Of a DNA stretch of 64,000 nucleotides, positions 35,528-46,489 are shown piece after piece. The notes under the pieces are model-generated. The model saw nothing but the letters and a program-made list of their open reading frames with translations, was not told the origin of the DNA and ran no database searches. The DNA comes from Hetaerina americana (lineage: Eukaryota > Arthropoda > Insecta > Odonata > Calopterygidae). The stretch is taken from contig JAKTNV010000118.1 of assembly GCA_022747635.1 (NCBI GenBank), positions 496,501 through 560,500 on the forward strand, written 5' to 3'. Positions within the stretch are counted from its first letter, which is position 1, and each line of letters opens with the position of its first letter. Both the position numbers and the translations under genes were made by a program.

Positions 35528-37223
35528 AAATAAAATTGGGGATTCGGGAAACAGGTGGTGGAATGGGTGCCCTAGTCTCGGGTGGTCTTCGAAATTGCAC
35601 TGTCGGGCCACAGTCCCCGACCTGCAACTGAGTACTTTCCTGGCGCGTACGCTCCCAGGGGCGTTCAACTGTCTGGAAGTAACTGTCTTTTATACACCAA
35701 ACACACTGATACAGGCAATACGAAAATATTATCAAAGACGAAAACAGAGCAATGGTGCCTGTACATGTTAAATAAAGAAAGGTAGCCTGATTTATATTCG
35801 TCATAGTAGGAGCCGTCATTCGTGCTACATGCAATCATTCGGTCAAATTGGTACAGACGGCAAAATTGCGGTCGTCATACGGTGGTAATTTCAAAGAAGT
35901 TATGGAAGCCCAAGCAGCTGGTATAACTCGATGTACTTTAACTTTTGCATCTTTTGATTCGCAAGGGTATTGTGACGAAAAAGTAGAAGTCCCTAATTTC
36001 AGTCTGCACGCGCATGGAATAGTGAGCTTGTATGCACCGATTTTAAAATTTTCTTCCAAAGTTGCGTTAATTCTATCACCACAGAAGATTGTCGAATTCC
36101 TTGGGGGGTGGGTTATCACATACACTCCACTACTGATCTTCGTAACGATGCTATCAGGCGATCTCCCACACGCTATTGGGCAGGACGCCGTCATCTCCTC
36201 AGCCGTGGCCCCCTTGACCATTGCCTCGGCACACTTGATGGTCCCCAGCGTGTCTCCAAGCGGGTCCGCCAGCATGCATAGCTCGTCGGTGTAGATGTTG
36301 CATGCGAGGACTTTGAGACTCATACCCCCTCTGGTGTGTATGACAGCCAGATGCAGGGGGTTCATTTTCATTAGACAGGTATCTTCTCCTCGGGCAAAAG
36401 GTATAGGTAGGAAGGTTCGTAGAGTCACGGAATGCATTTTTTTGTGTAGCGGGACCAGTAGGATAAGGTAGAGGTGTGTTGGAGATAACAAACAGTCCAA
36501 CAAGGGTAAAATGTAATACCTGGAGAAGTGCCTAATAGCCAAGTCATAGTCCGTCGTCCCGATGGTCCGTCGAACCGCCTGTAGCCGCTCCTTGAGGGTC
36601 GGAAGGTTGATGAGCTCCGGGGAGAGTCTCCGGGCCTGGCAAGCCCTGAGGACCCCCGTCTGCGAAGCGATGACGGATTGGAGGTAGGCCAAAACACCCC
36701 AGCCAGATCCTCCAGGTATCGCTCCATGCTCTGGGATTGTCACGCTCTGTGCTGGCAGTGTGAGTAAGTCGCCAAGGTTGTCCATCCTCTCCTCGACTTC
36801 CTCAGCCTCTGCCTCCGATATGACGACCCGCTCCGCGTGCCGCCGCATCGGGAGGACGAAAGAGGATGAAAACGCCCCTCCATCCGAGGTCAGCGGTGCC
36901 TCCGTCAGTGGATCAGCCCAGTACCTTGGGTTCCAGTTATTTAAGGCCAGGGCCAGAGACGCATGTATGGCCTCACAAATTCCTGGGTGACTCTCCCTTA
37001 CGCAGTTGGATGCATACAATCCGAAATTTTCCAGCTCTCTCCTTGGGTTAAAAGGTATTTTCCAAACCAGAGGGTTTGACGTCTCGTAAACCGTTACATC
37101 AGGTAAAGTTCTAAACAAGGCTCCCGCCGTAATATCTACTGGCACTTCCGCCAGGTGCTTCATCCCACAAGCGACCCAAACCAGCATTCCCAATAGACAA
37201 ATGTGACACTTGATCCCCTTCAT
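35526..37223 (-). pseudogene. env: Env, F-like envelope glycoprotein, stop before anchor
   Basis: A 462-codon frame (37223 to 35835) starts with a hydrophobic signal-like segment in the first 20 residues. It has scattered cysteines in its C-terminal half and three N-glycosylation sequons (NST, NAT, NLT). Cysteine spacing and order of hydrophobic patches resemble the F/Env family shared by errantiviruses and baculoviruses; this is by eye. A single TGA at 35837-35835 ends the frame. The next 102 codons are in the same frame and contain a hydrophobic stretch of about 25 residues followed by basic residues, as expected of a membrane anchor and cytoplasmic tail. The protein as encoded would therefore lack its anchor. 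No clear furin site was seen. A cellular gene is less likely given its position behind pol. Confidence 0.75.
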
Positions 37224-37775
37224 TCTTCTCCGAGGTGACTACCGTTTCGACTTCGACTCCCCTTGGTTGACCCCGAGAAAAAGGGGAAGAGATGGTTGAT
37301 CAGTCCACCCATTCCATCCTCCTCCACAGGCAATCAATGGGAATCATCACCAATAACCTATGACTATTCTCTACTACATTATATTAACTAAACATAACAA
37401 AGGTTCATATGCAATCCTCCCGGATTTCTCATTCGTTTCCCCCCTTAAACCTAGGTCTTATGCTTACGTCGCTAATACTTATTTGCATATTTTACCATGG
37501 TTAACCAGTTACATAAGTGCACTAATAATTCTCTTACAACGGTTTTTTCTTTCTTTTCTTGGGATCCCAATTCGCGAGGCAACATTCCTCACAGCCCCCC
37601 TCCCTTTCTTCCGAACGGGAGGTGTCTCGGGGTCTATCAGCTGATTTTTCGAGCGTCTCCTCCTTCGGCCGAGTGGTCAACGAACCCTTTTCAAGTTTGC
37701 TTAAGCTCTCAATGGCAAGACCCCTCTCTAGGTCCCCATTTACTTTCCCCGGTTACCCCGGTAACTTCCCTTTCG

Positions 37776-38230
37776 ACTGTCCCACCCTGGGACTGTCCTT
37801 CCATGCGGGATTCCCCATCCGCATGGGGTGAGGCCCCTTGCCGGCCCCTCTTCTCTCGCTGTCCCCATGTGCTTCCTTCAGACACCCCTGCAAGTATTTC
37901 TTTTAACTGTCCCATCCGAGGACTGTCTCTCTATACGGGATTCCCCGTCCGTATAGTGCGAACCCTTTCTTTTTACTGTCCCATCCGAGGACTCTCTCTC
38001 TATACGGGATTCCCCGTCCGTATAGTGTGAACCCTTTCTTGGCTCCTCTTTTTCTGCCCCCCCTTCTTGCAGTTAAAAACATAACAAAGATGTTTTTACC
38101 ACCTGGAGGAGAAAAACAGAATCAAAATACCTTTCTTTAAACTGTCCCATCCGAGGACTGTCCTTCCATGCGGGATTCCCCATCCGCATGAGGTGAGGCC
38201 CCTTGCCGGCCCCTCTTCTCTCGCTGTCCC
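37776..38230. repeat. Tandem hairpin repeats with compensatory changes
   Basis: Four units share ACTGTCCCA(T/C)CC..GGACT and a hairpin. Hairpins lie at 37801-37826, 37931-37956, 38000-38025 and 38166-38191. Two use the stem CTATACGG/CCGTATAG; the other two use CCATGCGG/CCGCATGG (the last with one end mismatch). The loops are GATTCCCCGT or GATTCCCCAT. Confidence 0.9.
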
Positions 38231-38302
38231 CTCCCTTATTGCAGTTAAAAACATAACAAAGATGTTTTTACCACCTGGAGGAGAAAAACAGAATCAAAAT
38301 AT
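38069..38302. repeat. 63-bp direct repeat with splice-acceptor-like site
   Basis: TTGCAGTTAAAAACATAACA through CAGAATCAAAATA occurs at 38069-38131 and 38239-38302. On the minus strand each copy contains TTCTGTTTTTCTCCTCCAG, a good match to a splice acceptor. Each also contains a small AAAAACAT/ATGTTTTT hairpin. Confidence 0.85.
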
Positions 38303-38690
38303 CTTCACAACACTCACCTTTCCCACGTTCCTCGTGCTCCTCACGGTAAACAACTCCGTACCGTTTTCCGTCTTTACCAGGTAGACCATATGCTTCTCCA
38401 GGTTTTGGACTTTATATAGAGGGTATACGCATGCCAAAGTGAGTAAAATACACCAGGTCAGTCCAACTCCTCCTAAGGCTGTTCCCCGCGCAGCTGAAGA
38501 GGTTTCTGTTGCGTCCGCAAATTTTACTGACCAATTCGTTCTAGTCCAATTTAATTTGCCCCCGCACTAATTTTTCTTCTAATTACTTAAAATTCGAGCG
38601 TAACGAAAATGGACGCAACAGGTCCTCCCAGGTTGGTTGGGTATTAACGCCATACTCTTAGCTGTTTTTCTCTGTAATAAAAGCGACACA

Positions 38691-39658
38691 TTAGCACAAG
38701 CACAAACCTTTATTCATCAGCCCTTTCATCAGCCCTGCCTGCTTAATTACTTTGTACGGCCCGTGAAATTGTGGTAACAACTTAGCACTTTTCCCGACTT
38801 TCCTCGTCGGCGTATACAATCTCACCAGGTCACCTGGTTGAAAGGTCACATCCCTCCGTGACTCATCGTATCGCTTAGCTTCCTTTATCTGCCTCTTCCC
38901 TAATCTCTCTAGCGCGACTCTCCGCGCCTCATCTAGCCGCTCTCTCTCCTTACTCCAGGCCCCCTCGTCCTCCGATGTCACCATAACTTCGGCAGGTAGT
39001 TTCGCCTCCCTTCCGTGTACCAGGAAGTATGGCGTCTTTCCTAGGGTCCCTTGTTTCGTTGTGTTACATGCAAACGTTACCTGGGGTAAAAACTCGTCCC
39101 AGTCCTTTTGCTGATCGCCTGTGAAGGCACTTAGCATCTCCGCGAGGGTCTTATAAAGACGCTCGGTAAGCCCATTGGTCTGTGGTCTGTACGCGGTCGT
39201 GAAACTACTAATGATGCCCATGCTCTTCAGCAAGGTCCTTACCATCTCCGATCGAAAGACCTCACCCCGGTCCGTTAAGATCGCCTTCGGCGCTCCCTGT
39301 CGGCAAATGACGTTTTCTAACACAAACTTGGCGACGGGTTCTGCCGTCCCATTCGGTAGGGCTTTCGTCTCCGCCCATCGCGTTCCATAATCTGTGGCCA
39401 CTACTATCATTACCTTTCCGTTTTTACTTCGACGAAACGGCCCTAGTAAATCTACGCCGATCTTCTCGAATGGCCTTCCGGCCTGAATCGGCTGTAGAAA
39501 CCCGCCTGCCTTCTGATTCGGCCCCTTTCGCGATTGGCAGTCACATACTTGAGGATGTCGGACTTCATTCTTACCCAATAGTAACGGATTTTGATTTTAT
39601 CATAAGTTCGACTGAATCCTAAGTGACCTGACAAAGGATCGTCATGGTGTGAATACAT
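38691..39658 (-). pseudogene. pol: Gypsy integrase, frameshifted
   Basis: Integrase would insert the viral cDNA. The N-terminal zinc-binding part reads HDDPLSGHLGFSRTY in one frame (39658-39452). The second half of the finger (CDCQSRK) and the core are in another frame (39578-38691), so a frameshift lies near 39560. The core has the catalytic triad in IGVDLLGPF, ILTDRGEVF and NGLTERL, with exactly 35 residues between second D and E. A GPY-type C-terminal motif (FHGPYKVIKQ) ends the protein near 38750. The last codons are a short repeat (GLMKGLMNKG). Confidence 0.93.
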
Positions 39659-39667
39659 TATTTCCCT

Positions 39668-40222
39668 TTACAGTGATTTTGGGATTACCGTAAGGTACTG
39701 ATTTCCCCTCACACCCGGATTTTTTCGTAGAAGTAACCCCTCTTTAATTAGGTAGTTCGCAACTTGCTTCGTGATACGCCCGTCTCCCACCTCAGGATTC
39801 TCAAGAGCCCTTAAGATGGGTTGCAAGTCAGGGTCGTCCTTTGGCGCAGTCGCGACTTCCCCGCTAGCCATCACTAGCAGCGGTATCTCCTCTATTTCGT
39901 TTACTTCTTCGGGCGTGGGATCGGATGTAGGGTACCTTGAAAGGCAATCTGCATCGCTATGTAAACGACCAGACTGGTGTCGAACCTCATAATCGTAATC
40001 CATTAACCGTAAGCTCCACCGGGACAATCTGCCTGCGGGGTCCTTTACAGTTTTTAACCAGCATAAACTGTGGTGATCGGGCACGATAGCTACCTTCTTT
40101 CCCCAAATATATGGCCTAAAGTGATTCAAGGCCCATACCACTGCAAGACACTCTCTTTCTGTTATGGTATAATTTTGTTCTGCCTTTGACAATGTTCGCG
40201 AGGCGTAGGCTACTGGACGCAA
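39668..40222 (-). pseudogene. pol: Gypsy RNase H domain, N-terminally truncated
   Basis: The frame shows RPVAYASRTLSKAEQNYTIT, ERECLAVVWAL, HHSLCWLK and DADCLSRYP, the conserved order of Ty3/gypsy RNase H and the following linker. The first RNase H motif (TDAS) and all of reverse transcriptase are absent. A gag-like segment is joined directly in front. The frame ends at the start of integrase. Confidence 0.92.
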
Positions 40223-40224
40223 TT

Positions 40225-40335
40225 GGGATTTGGCAAATGATTTCGGGCCGAATGCCCAGGAGTAAATTATACACCTTAAACCGGTCGAGACCGTGGTCCT
40301 CCCGTAATCCTGGCAAAGTCGGGACCACTTTGTAG
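40225..40335 (-). pseudogene. gag: Gag-like remnant fused to RNase H
   Basis: The minus strand reads LDRFKVYNLLLGIRPEI before the RNase H segment. This resembles the capsid region of gypsy Gag proteins. The joint at about 40222 marks the deletion of protease and RT. The remnant is short, so the assignment is moderate. Confidence 0.5.
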
Positions 40336-40555
40336 GATTCAGTCGGAGAAATGGCAGGAGAGGCGAAAAGTTAATTCAATAAAAAAATGAAAAAGAAGAC
40401 AGCGTCACCACCGATGCCTACTCCGTAACAATGTATCAACAACTATGCATTAATCAATTAACCGCCCTTTGCTAGGAAGATCGGCCTTACTGCCGATTCC
40501 TCTCTAGTCCAATCCCGCACAAAGAAGAAGAAGAAGAGAAAAAAAGAACGGAAGA

Positions 40556-40566
40556 ATACTTACCGT
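40556..40566 (-). promoter_or_regulatory. Consensus splice donor in gypsy leader
   Basis: On the minus strand the leader reads ACG|GTAAGTATTC, a near-ideal 5' splice site, about 75-85 nt downstream of the primer-binding site. In env-bearing gypsy elements a leader donor is used to make spliced env RNA. Confidence 0.5.
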
Positions 40567-40635
40567 ACCACGACCACGCCTTTGGCCGAGTCCTTCTGCG
40601 GATCCTCTTCTGCGTCGTCTTACAAATAATGCATT

Positions 40636-40652
40636 ACCCGGCGCCTCCACCA
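40636..40652 (-). other. Candidate primer-binding site
   Basis: TGGTGGAGGCGCCGGGT on the minus strand follows the LTR by about 4 nt. It begins TGG as needed to pair with a tRNA CCA end. The tRNA was not identified. Confidence 0.5.
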
Positions 40653-40656
40653 AAGT

Positions 40657-41202
40657 TGTCGTGTCCCCTCGAGGACAGCGCGACAAGGGACGTCTCAGAA
40701 AAGGATCTTGACTAACGCTGAGGAATTTCCGGACGACGAAGGTGGTCCAATTGGCGAGTTGGTACGGTGAAATAAAAGAGACGGGGTCTTTCGCTAGGAG
40801 TTTGTATTTAAACAAGAGCGACTCCGGCGTGAGTATCTCGTCCTGCGGCGAACCCCGGGTCAATCGGCGAGTCTCCGCTTCCACGGCCCTCGGCTCCCCC
40901 TCCCGACGTGTACACGGCCCCTCGACGAAAAGACCCGGAATGAAGGTTCCGCGGGGTTTTTATTTGATCGCGGCATCCGGTCGCGCCCCGGATTCAGCAT
41001 TTTACTGCGCTTTATTCCCATATTCAGTCATATTCGCGAGCTGCGTTCGCATGCTTGCCCCCTCCTCCCTCGAGGCGACGCAAGCACCTGAGTGACAGGT
41101 AGCAGTGGAAAAATCCCAATATGTGAATTGCGCAGCAAGCGAACAGACCTCCTCGCGAAAGAGGAATGAGCCACGTCGGGGAAATTAACCCGGGACATAA
41201 CA
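40657..41202 (-). repeat. Candidate 5' LTR of the gypsy element
   Basis: On the minus strand the segment begins TGTTATGTCC (41202) and ends GACACGACA (40657), that is TGT...ACA. A primer-binding site lies just downstream and a LINE directly outside. It contains an AATAAA signal near 41015. No second LTR exists in the window to confirm the limits. Confidence 0.5.
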
Positions 41203-42473
41203 ATATAATGCATTCCGGTGAAAGTAAAATTCCAGTTGATGCGATATTTCTAGATTTTTAAAAAGCTTTTGATAAAGTCCCTCATTGCAAGTTACTCGCT
41301 AAGTTGGAAAGTTATGGAATACAGGGGAGTGTTATATGCTGGATAAGACAATTTTTAAAAAATCGTGTTCAAACAGTCGTCCTGGACGGTGTATCATCCG
41401 ATATTGTTAAGGTCACGTCGGGTGTACCACAGGGAAGTGTCATAGGCCCCCTCTTGTTTCTTATTTACATAAATGACCTCAGCGCCGTGGTTAATAGCAG
41501 GCTCCGTCTTTTTGCTGACGATGCGGTGATTTATGGGGACATTCGAAGTCGCGAAGACAGAGTCACGTTAGCTAACGACCTAAATGCAATCCAGTCTTGG
41601 TAGGATACATGGAAATTGGAATAAAATTTGAAAAAATGCGTAGTAATACATTTTTGGGAAAAGAGTAACACCCCCTTATTTAGTTACAAAGTGAAACAAA
41701 CAGAAATCGCGAGGGTAGATTCCTTTAAATACTTGGGTGTAACAATTACTCACGATCTGTCCTGGGGAAAGCACATACGGGAAATATGCGGTCGTGCTAA
41801 TAAAAATTGGAATATGTAAAAAGAGTGCTGGGTAACTGTGACGAAAAAGTGAAGGAACGATGTTTTCTTGCCCTATTCAGGCCCCACCTAGAGTATGCTG
41901 CCAGTATATGGGATCCTCAAGAGATAAATTTGGTTTCGGAATTGGAACGAGTTCAGCGGAGGGGGGCTAGATTTGTCAAAAATTGTTATGACCAACGCAG
42001 TAGCGTAACTACTTTGCCAGAAAATTTAGGCTGGGATTCCCTTACACAGCGGCGTTTACAATATAGAATAAACTTATTAAAAAAATTTAAAGATGGGTCC
42101 TTTTCCGATGACATCAAGGACATAATACGAACCCCAACGTATTACGGGCGGAGGGATCACGAATATAAGATTAGAGAGAATGACTGCAAGACTGACAGGT
42201 TTAAATGGTCATTTTTTCCAAGAACAATAAGAGACCAGAATGCTTGTAATCGAAATCCCCCACTAGTCGGCTCGACATAATAGGTATTAACCTACAAGGT
42301 AGCGACTGCGCATGGTTATACGACCATATTTATATATTTTTTTGCAGGTTTCCCCAACCTTTCCCCATCCAATTGAGAAACCCTAACACCCTCATCCCTT
42401 ACCCTTTCCTCCTGTTGCTGCTCCCCCTGCCACACACCTTTTTAATGGCTCACAGGGTATTGATGTAGATGTA
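41203..42473 (+). mobile_element. LINE family A, best-preserved 3' half
   Basis: The plus strand encodes RT from VDAIFLDF through KAFDKVPHCKLLAKLESYGI, SGVPQGSVIGPLLFLIYIND and the catalytic FADDAVIYGD (41510). Then come YLGVTITHDLSWGKHIREIC (41735), VLGNCDEKVKER, EYAASIWDP, RVQRRGARFVKNCYD and the C-terminal FFPRTIRDQN. The 3' tail ends in GATGTAGATGTAG at 42473. Only a few stops (41250, 41602, 41818) break it, making it one of the younger copies. It starts exactly at the gypsy LTR. Confidence 0.9.
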
Positions 42474-43744
42474 GAAATACCTTTTATCCTACACGCATGT
42501 AAATACATTTACTACCAACTAACATAGACTTGCACATGCACCTGCAAAAGTATTGATATTTATTCAGTGCAAATCAGAATTGAAAAGTATGAAGGGGAAA
42601 GCTTTCTCCAAGCTTTGATCTGAAGAGATCCCCTGCTCCTTTAAGGAGATGAGCTCGGAGGTGAAACGGGCCGAGGCTGGATTGAAGGTCCCAATAAACT
42701 TAAATAATTCCAGTATTGTACCGCGCATTGACCACGGAAGGCTCATTTTGAGCCGAATAGAGAGTTGGAATCAAACACGTGGGCACTAGAACGACGGGGG
42801 AAATCTGTCGATCTGAGGCCTGTCCTCTCATCGCGTCGGGAAAAATCGCTCCGGAGTCCATTACGTAAACCACCGACGCATCACAGGGGGTATTTCAGAT
42901 GTGAAAAAGGACCCGAATTTTCAGCTTCCAGTCTTTAAAATAACTGACAGGCAACGGAGAGTAAGACAATTTTTTACAGCCTTCCGTCCACATATCAGTA
43001 CATAGTATCCACATCACATTTCTTTCATTTCCCTCGAGGTGCAGTCGTAGTGTAGTGTAGAAGGTTGCGGTAAGAGATCCTTCGCGGAAACTTGGAAACA
43101 TTAATTTTTGAATTGGATAGTTTTAAATGAAGGGAACAAATGTAATAGTTTCAACATGACTCTAATTGTCATTCAATTTCTGTGTTATTCCCTAGCTCCA
43201 TTAAGATTTAAGGCAGGAACTGGTGTGCTCCATGGTGTGCGAATAATTGAGGGCAGGGTTTTTTCAACCTCCTCCCATCGCCCACAAGACAAGCGAAGGG
43301 GCGTGCCTCGGAATGAGCCACGCCCGCACCACGCCCTCCGCCACTGCCGAGCTGATCATGTCTGCGATAGGGGAGCAGTCACGTAAACATCGCCGCCTCG
43401 GTTGATTCTCCCGCCGAATTCGAATTGCGAAGCGTTATTCGTTTCCTGCTAAGCAGAAGGGAGGAGTGATACGCAAATTCATCGAAGAATGGGCCGAGTG
43501 CGCGGAGAAAACTTTATGAGTGATGGTGTTTCGCATGAATGCTGTTGGAAGTTTGAAAAATTGGCCGAACTGATGAGCATGAAGAAGGGGGGGGGGAGGG
43601 GGGGTCAAGGGCGAAAGTCTGTCCATCGCGACAGATGGCCTTGTTCAACGAGTCGACGAAGTAGTTGGAGAAAACTGCAGATTCACCGTAGGCGCTTTGC
43701 CTATGGAATTTCCGGAAGTTTCAAAATCTTCTCGGCACTCTATC
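42474..43744. other. No recognised gene
   Basis: About 1.3 kb with no recognised gene. A G-rich run lies at 43587-43604. Frames of 60-92 codons on both strands show no similarity recognised. Confidence 0.4.
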
Positions 43745-44325
43745 GTTAATTTAGTTTTCAGTTTTATTCAGTACCCTGCGAGCCACCACCAGGGTGTGTG
43801 GCAGGGGGTGATTATTACATACCAGACTACCCTTACTCATAACAGCTTTCTCTTCCAACCGCGGTCGCATAAACATTATTTTTTTTATCCCATCAATCTT
43901 TCGTGGGTAAAATGACATCTTGAATCTATCTGTTTTACACTTAATCTTTTTAATCTAATTGATACGATCTCGCCCACCGTAGTACGATGGGGGTAACAAC
44001 ACATTTTCAACATCATTGCTAAAGAGACGCCCTTCCTATTTATGCAAGAGATTAAATCTGCAAGAAATTTAACCTTCTTTGCTCCAGGAGTGACTTCCAA
44101 CCTGTATCTTCCAATAATTTTGATTCAGTTTATCATAACAACGTTTTACAAATTCACCTTCTCCTCGCTGCACGCGATCCCATTCGGCAACGAATCCCAC
44201 CTCGTGAGGATCCTATTCACCAGCAGCATTCACTTGCGCAGGACATCCGTCCAACGAAGGACAATATTTGTCTCTAAACTTTTCATCACATTTACCCAAT
44301 ACTCCCCGTATATGTTTCACCAATG
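43745..44325 (-). mobile_element. LINE family A 3' part, antisense
   Basis: The 3' tail is at 43760-43840 (complement of CACCCCCTGCCACACACCCT type). It is followed leftwards-to-rightwards on the plus strand by the complements of the FFPR, ELDRVQ (44165) and CDEKV (44280) regions. Frameshifted. Confidence 0.75.
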
Positions 44326-44549
44326 AGAGCTGCTAAAGCGATAGATATAAAGAGATTGCCGAAGTAGGCCGAAGAGTTACCGAACATTTAGGTTAAAAAA
44401 ACATATGTAATCAATGGGTCCCAAAAAAGCCGACAGACCACCACAAAGCTCCTCCTTGAGGAGCAATTTCAGACTGGGACCGATGACCCGCCATACGCAC
44501 AGTCCCGACCAGGCGCCGAGTTGACCTCCGTATTCTCCCTCAACTGAGG

Positions 44550-44725
44550 GAGTGGGGGCGTGGAGGGCAGCGCTTCCAAACCAACGAGGAGCTTCAAGAC
44601 AACGTCAAGGCTCATTTAAATTCATCGACGGTAACATTTTATGAAGAGGGTTATCGTAAAGCTGGTCCATAGGCACGAAAAATGCCTCAATCGTCAAGGT
44701 GATTATGTCGTAACCTGTGTGTGTA
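44550..44725 (+). pseudogene. Mariner transposase C-terminal fossil
   Basis: The plus strand reads QTNEELQDNVKAHLNS, then FYEEGYRKAG, then after a frameshift RHEKCLNRQGDYV. This is the normal end of a mariner-type transposase. The upstream part is lost. Confidence 0.65.
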
Positions 44726-45187
44726 CATAACTTTTAGAAACAAAATAATTTTTCAATGTTCACTTGTCATTTTTAATTACCCAAAGAAGGTTGAAAAAAA
44801 CGCCCTCATATTATGATTTTAAAAAATATTTTGTGCGAATACTATATTCTTTCAACTTTCAAAGTGAAATATGGAGGAACAAAAACAAAATAATAGATAC
44901 TGTGACATTTCTGAGAACCGAATAGGTGATTCCTTTATTTGAAATAGATGTTAGTCGAATTTTTGAAATCACGTATCTTTCCTCATTTTGCTCCAGCATC
45001 AACTGAATGCAGCGCACATGAATCGATCACCAGCAGGTGTCTCGAACGAACCAAGGACTTCGGAAACGAAATCAATGCATTCGTCGAGGACACCAGATTT
45101 CACATTCCCTGGAAATAATGATCTTTACCCGCCATTCCATGAGTGCCGCTTGAAATGAAAACAGCCTTTTCGATCCGTCGCGTTATG
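44726..45187. other. No recognised feature
   Basis: AT-rich sequence; nothing recognised. Confidence 0.35.
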
Positions 45188-45188
45188 C

Positions 45189-45259
<71 letters not shown>

Positions 45260-45280
45260 CACATACATATACATACATAC

Positions 45281-45344
<64 letters not shown>

Positions 45345-45358
45345 TTATTTATTTATTT
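45188..45358. repeat. (TA)n microsatellite with (TTTA)n end
   Basis: Two TA tracts surround a short ACATAC stretch; a (TTTA) run closes the array. Open frames through it are repeat artefacts. Confidence 0.97.
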
Positions 45359-45924
45359 GCTTTTATTGCACTGAACATAATCATTTTTAGCACCTTCCTT
45401 GTTCACTACTCGGTGTCTCGATGGATGTCTTCCAAACGTCGCTCTCTCTGTGCCCTCCATGTGAATGCGCAGGGCACTAATTTATGTTTAATGGATTTAT
45501 TTACATCCCCGTTTTGGTCGTTCTCCCCACTTCCCGTGGTTTCCGCAGAGGCAAGCACATAAATTAACATTGTGTTCCAGAATAAGAAATGTAAACAAAA
45601 TCTCTTATTTCCGTTATGCCCCGTAAGGGCAACTGCAGCTATTCGCACATCAACAGTCAACACAGAATCTCAACTTGTTTGTGGCACCTGATGGAGCCGA
45701 CCCTATGATGTCGCCAAATGCGGGCTTGGGTTTACGAGGTCAAAGGTCGTACACATCACATAAAATAGAAAAACCTGTTTGAGTGTCCTAATAAGTGTCC
45801 TCATGAATAATACATAGTCATCGAACAAAGTTTCAAATGCGATTCCAATCCCAATTAACGACATTGTGTTCCTGGGAAAGGTAGACGAAGGAGGGAGTGA
45901 GGGGAGGGAGGGAGGGGGGGGGGA
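45359..45924. other. No recognised gene; purine-rich end
   Basis: No gene recognised. A G/A-rich tract at 45889-45924 precedes a LINE tail. Confidence 0.4.
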
Positions 45925-46160
45925 AATTTGCGTAATGCCATCGTATTACGGTAGGAGAGACCATATTCAAAAAAATGAGAGAGATTCGGTGTAGAACAGA
46001 TAGATTTAAGACGTGATATTTCCCACAAACGATACAGGGTCAGAATAACATTGTACAACCGTTAAATGGGGGAGAATATTTTGAGACTAATGCATGTGGT
46101 GTGTATTAACCCCCGCTGCCATACACCTGATGGGAGTTGCAGGGAACAATAAAGCCGTAA
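45925..46160 (+). mobile_element. LINE family A 3' end
   Basis: The end of the protein (PSYYGRRDHIQK-like, then RCRTDRFK) and the 3' tail with its CTGATGGGAGTTGCAGGG ending are present. It is 5' truncated. Confidence 0.7.
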
Positions 46161-46489
46161 TAAAATAAATCAAAATTATATCTTGATATGTATTAAACAT
46201 TTCAGAAAATAATCGGTCCCGACAATAAAAAAAGATTTGTGGAAGAGTTTTCAACGGAAGTTATTGTTGAAAATAAAATTGTTAGTATAAATATTTGTGT
46301 AAATGCTCTAGATTCCATTGTTGGGTTTGATAAGATATCCATTGTTTCTCTAATTTTAGACGTTCATCGTTGAGGTAGCAAATAATCTGACTTTACGGAT
46401 AATGTGAACGAAGAATGTAATTAATTCCCCAACATTGTTGTCGGTTCCTACTTATGGATGGCCACTTCGAATATAAACTTTAAGGACAA
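46161..46489. other. No recognised feature
   Basis: AT-rich; nothing recognised. Confidence 0.35.

Larger units (their letters stand above)
37225..38690 (-). other. Gypsy pol-env spacer
   Basis: The spacer contains two families of direct repeats and no convincing coding region. On the minus strand a short reading segment after pol (near 38400-38330, VQNLEKHMVYLVKT) ends at a GTGAGT donor-like site at about 38317. Polypyrimidine-plus-CAG sites occur twice further on. Plus-strand open frames here follow the repeats and are not credible genes. Confidence 0.6.
35528..41202 (-). mobile_element. Ty3/gypsy provirus with env, incomplete
   Basis: Read on the minus strand from 41202, the element holds a candidate 5' LTR, a primer-binding site, a leader with a strong splice donor and a short gag remnant. 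RNase H, integrase, a repeat-rich spacer and env follow. Protease and nearly all of reverse transcriptase are missing, and no 3' LTR follows env. The order gag-pol-env and the F-like env fit the errantivirus-type group of insect endogenous retroviruses. The copy is defective through deletion, a frameshift in integrase and a stop codon in env. Confidence 0.85.

Noticed and set aside
37497..38030. 177-codon plus-strand frame with internal repeats
   Set aside because: It is antisense to the gypsy element and its repeats mirror the tandem hairpins, not a protein.
37776..38230. CRISPR-like array
   Set aside because: Four imperfect units without regular unique spacers, inside a eukaryotic retroelement.
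40504..40884. 126-codon minus-strand frame
   Set aside because: It runs across the candidate LTR end, primer-binding site and splice donor, so it is unlikely to be translated.
45100..45562. Open frames through the second TA microsatellite
   Set aside because: Same repeat artefact.
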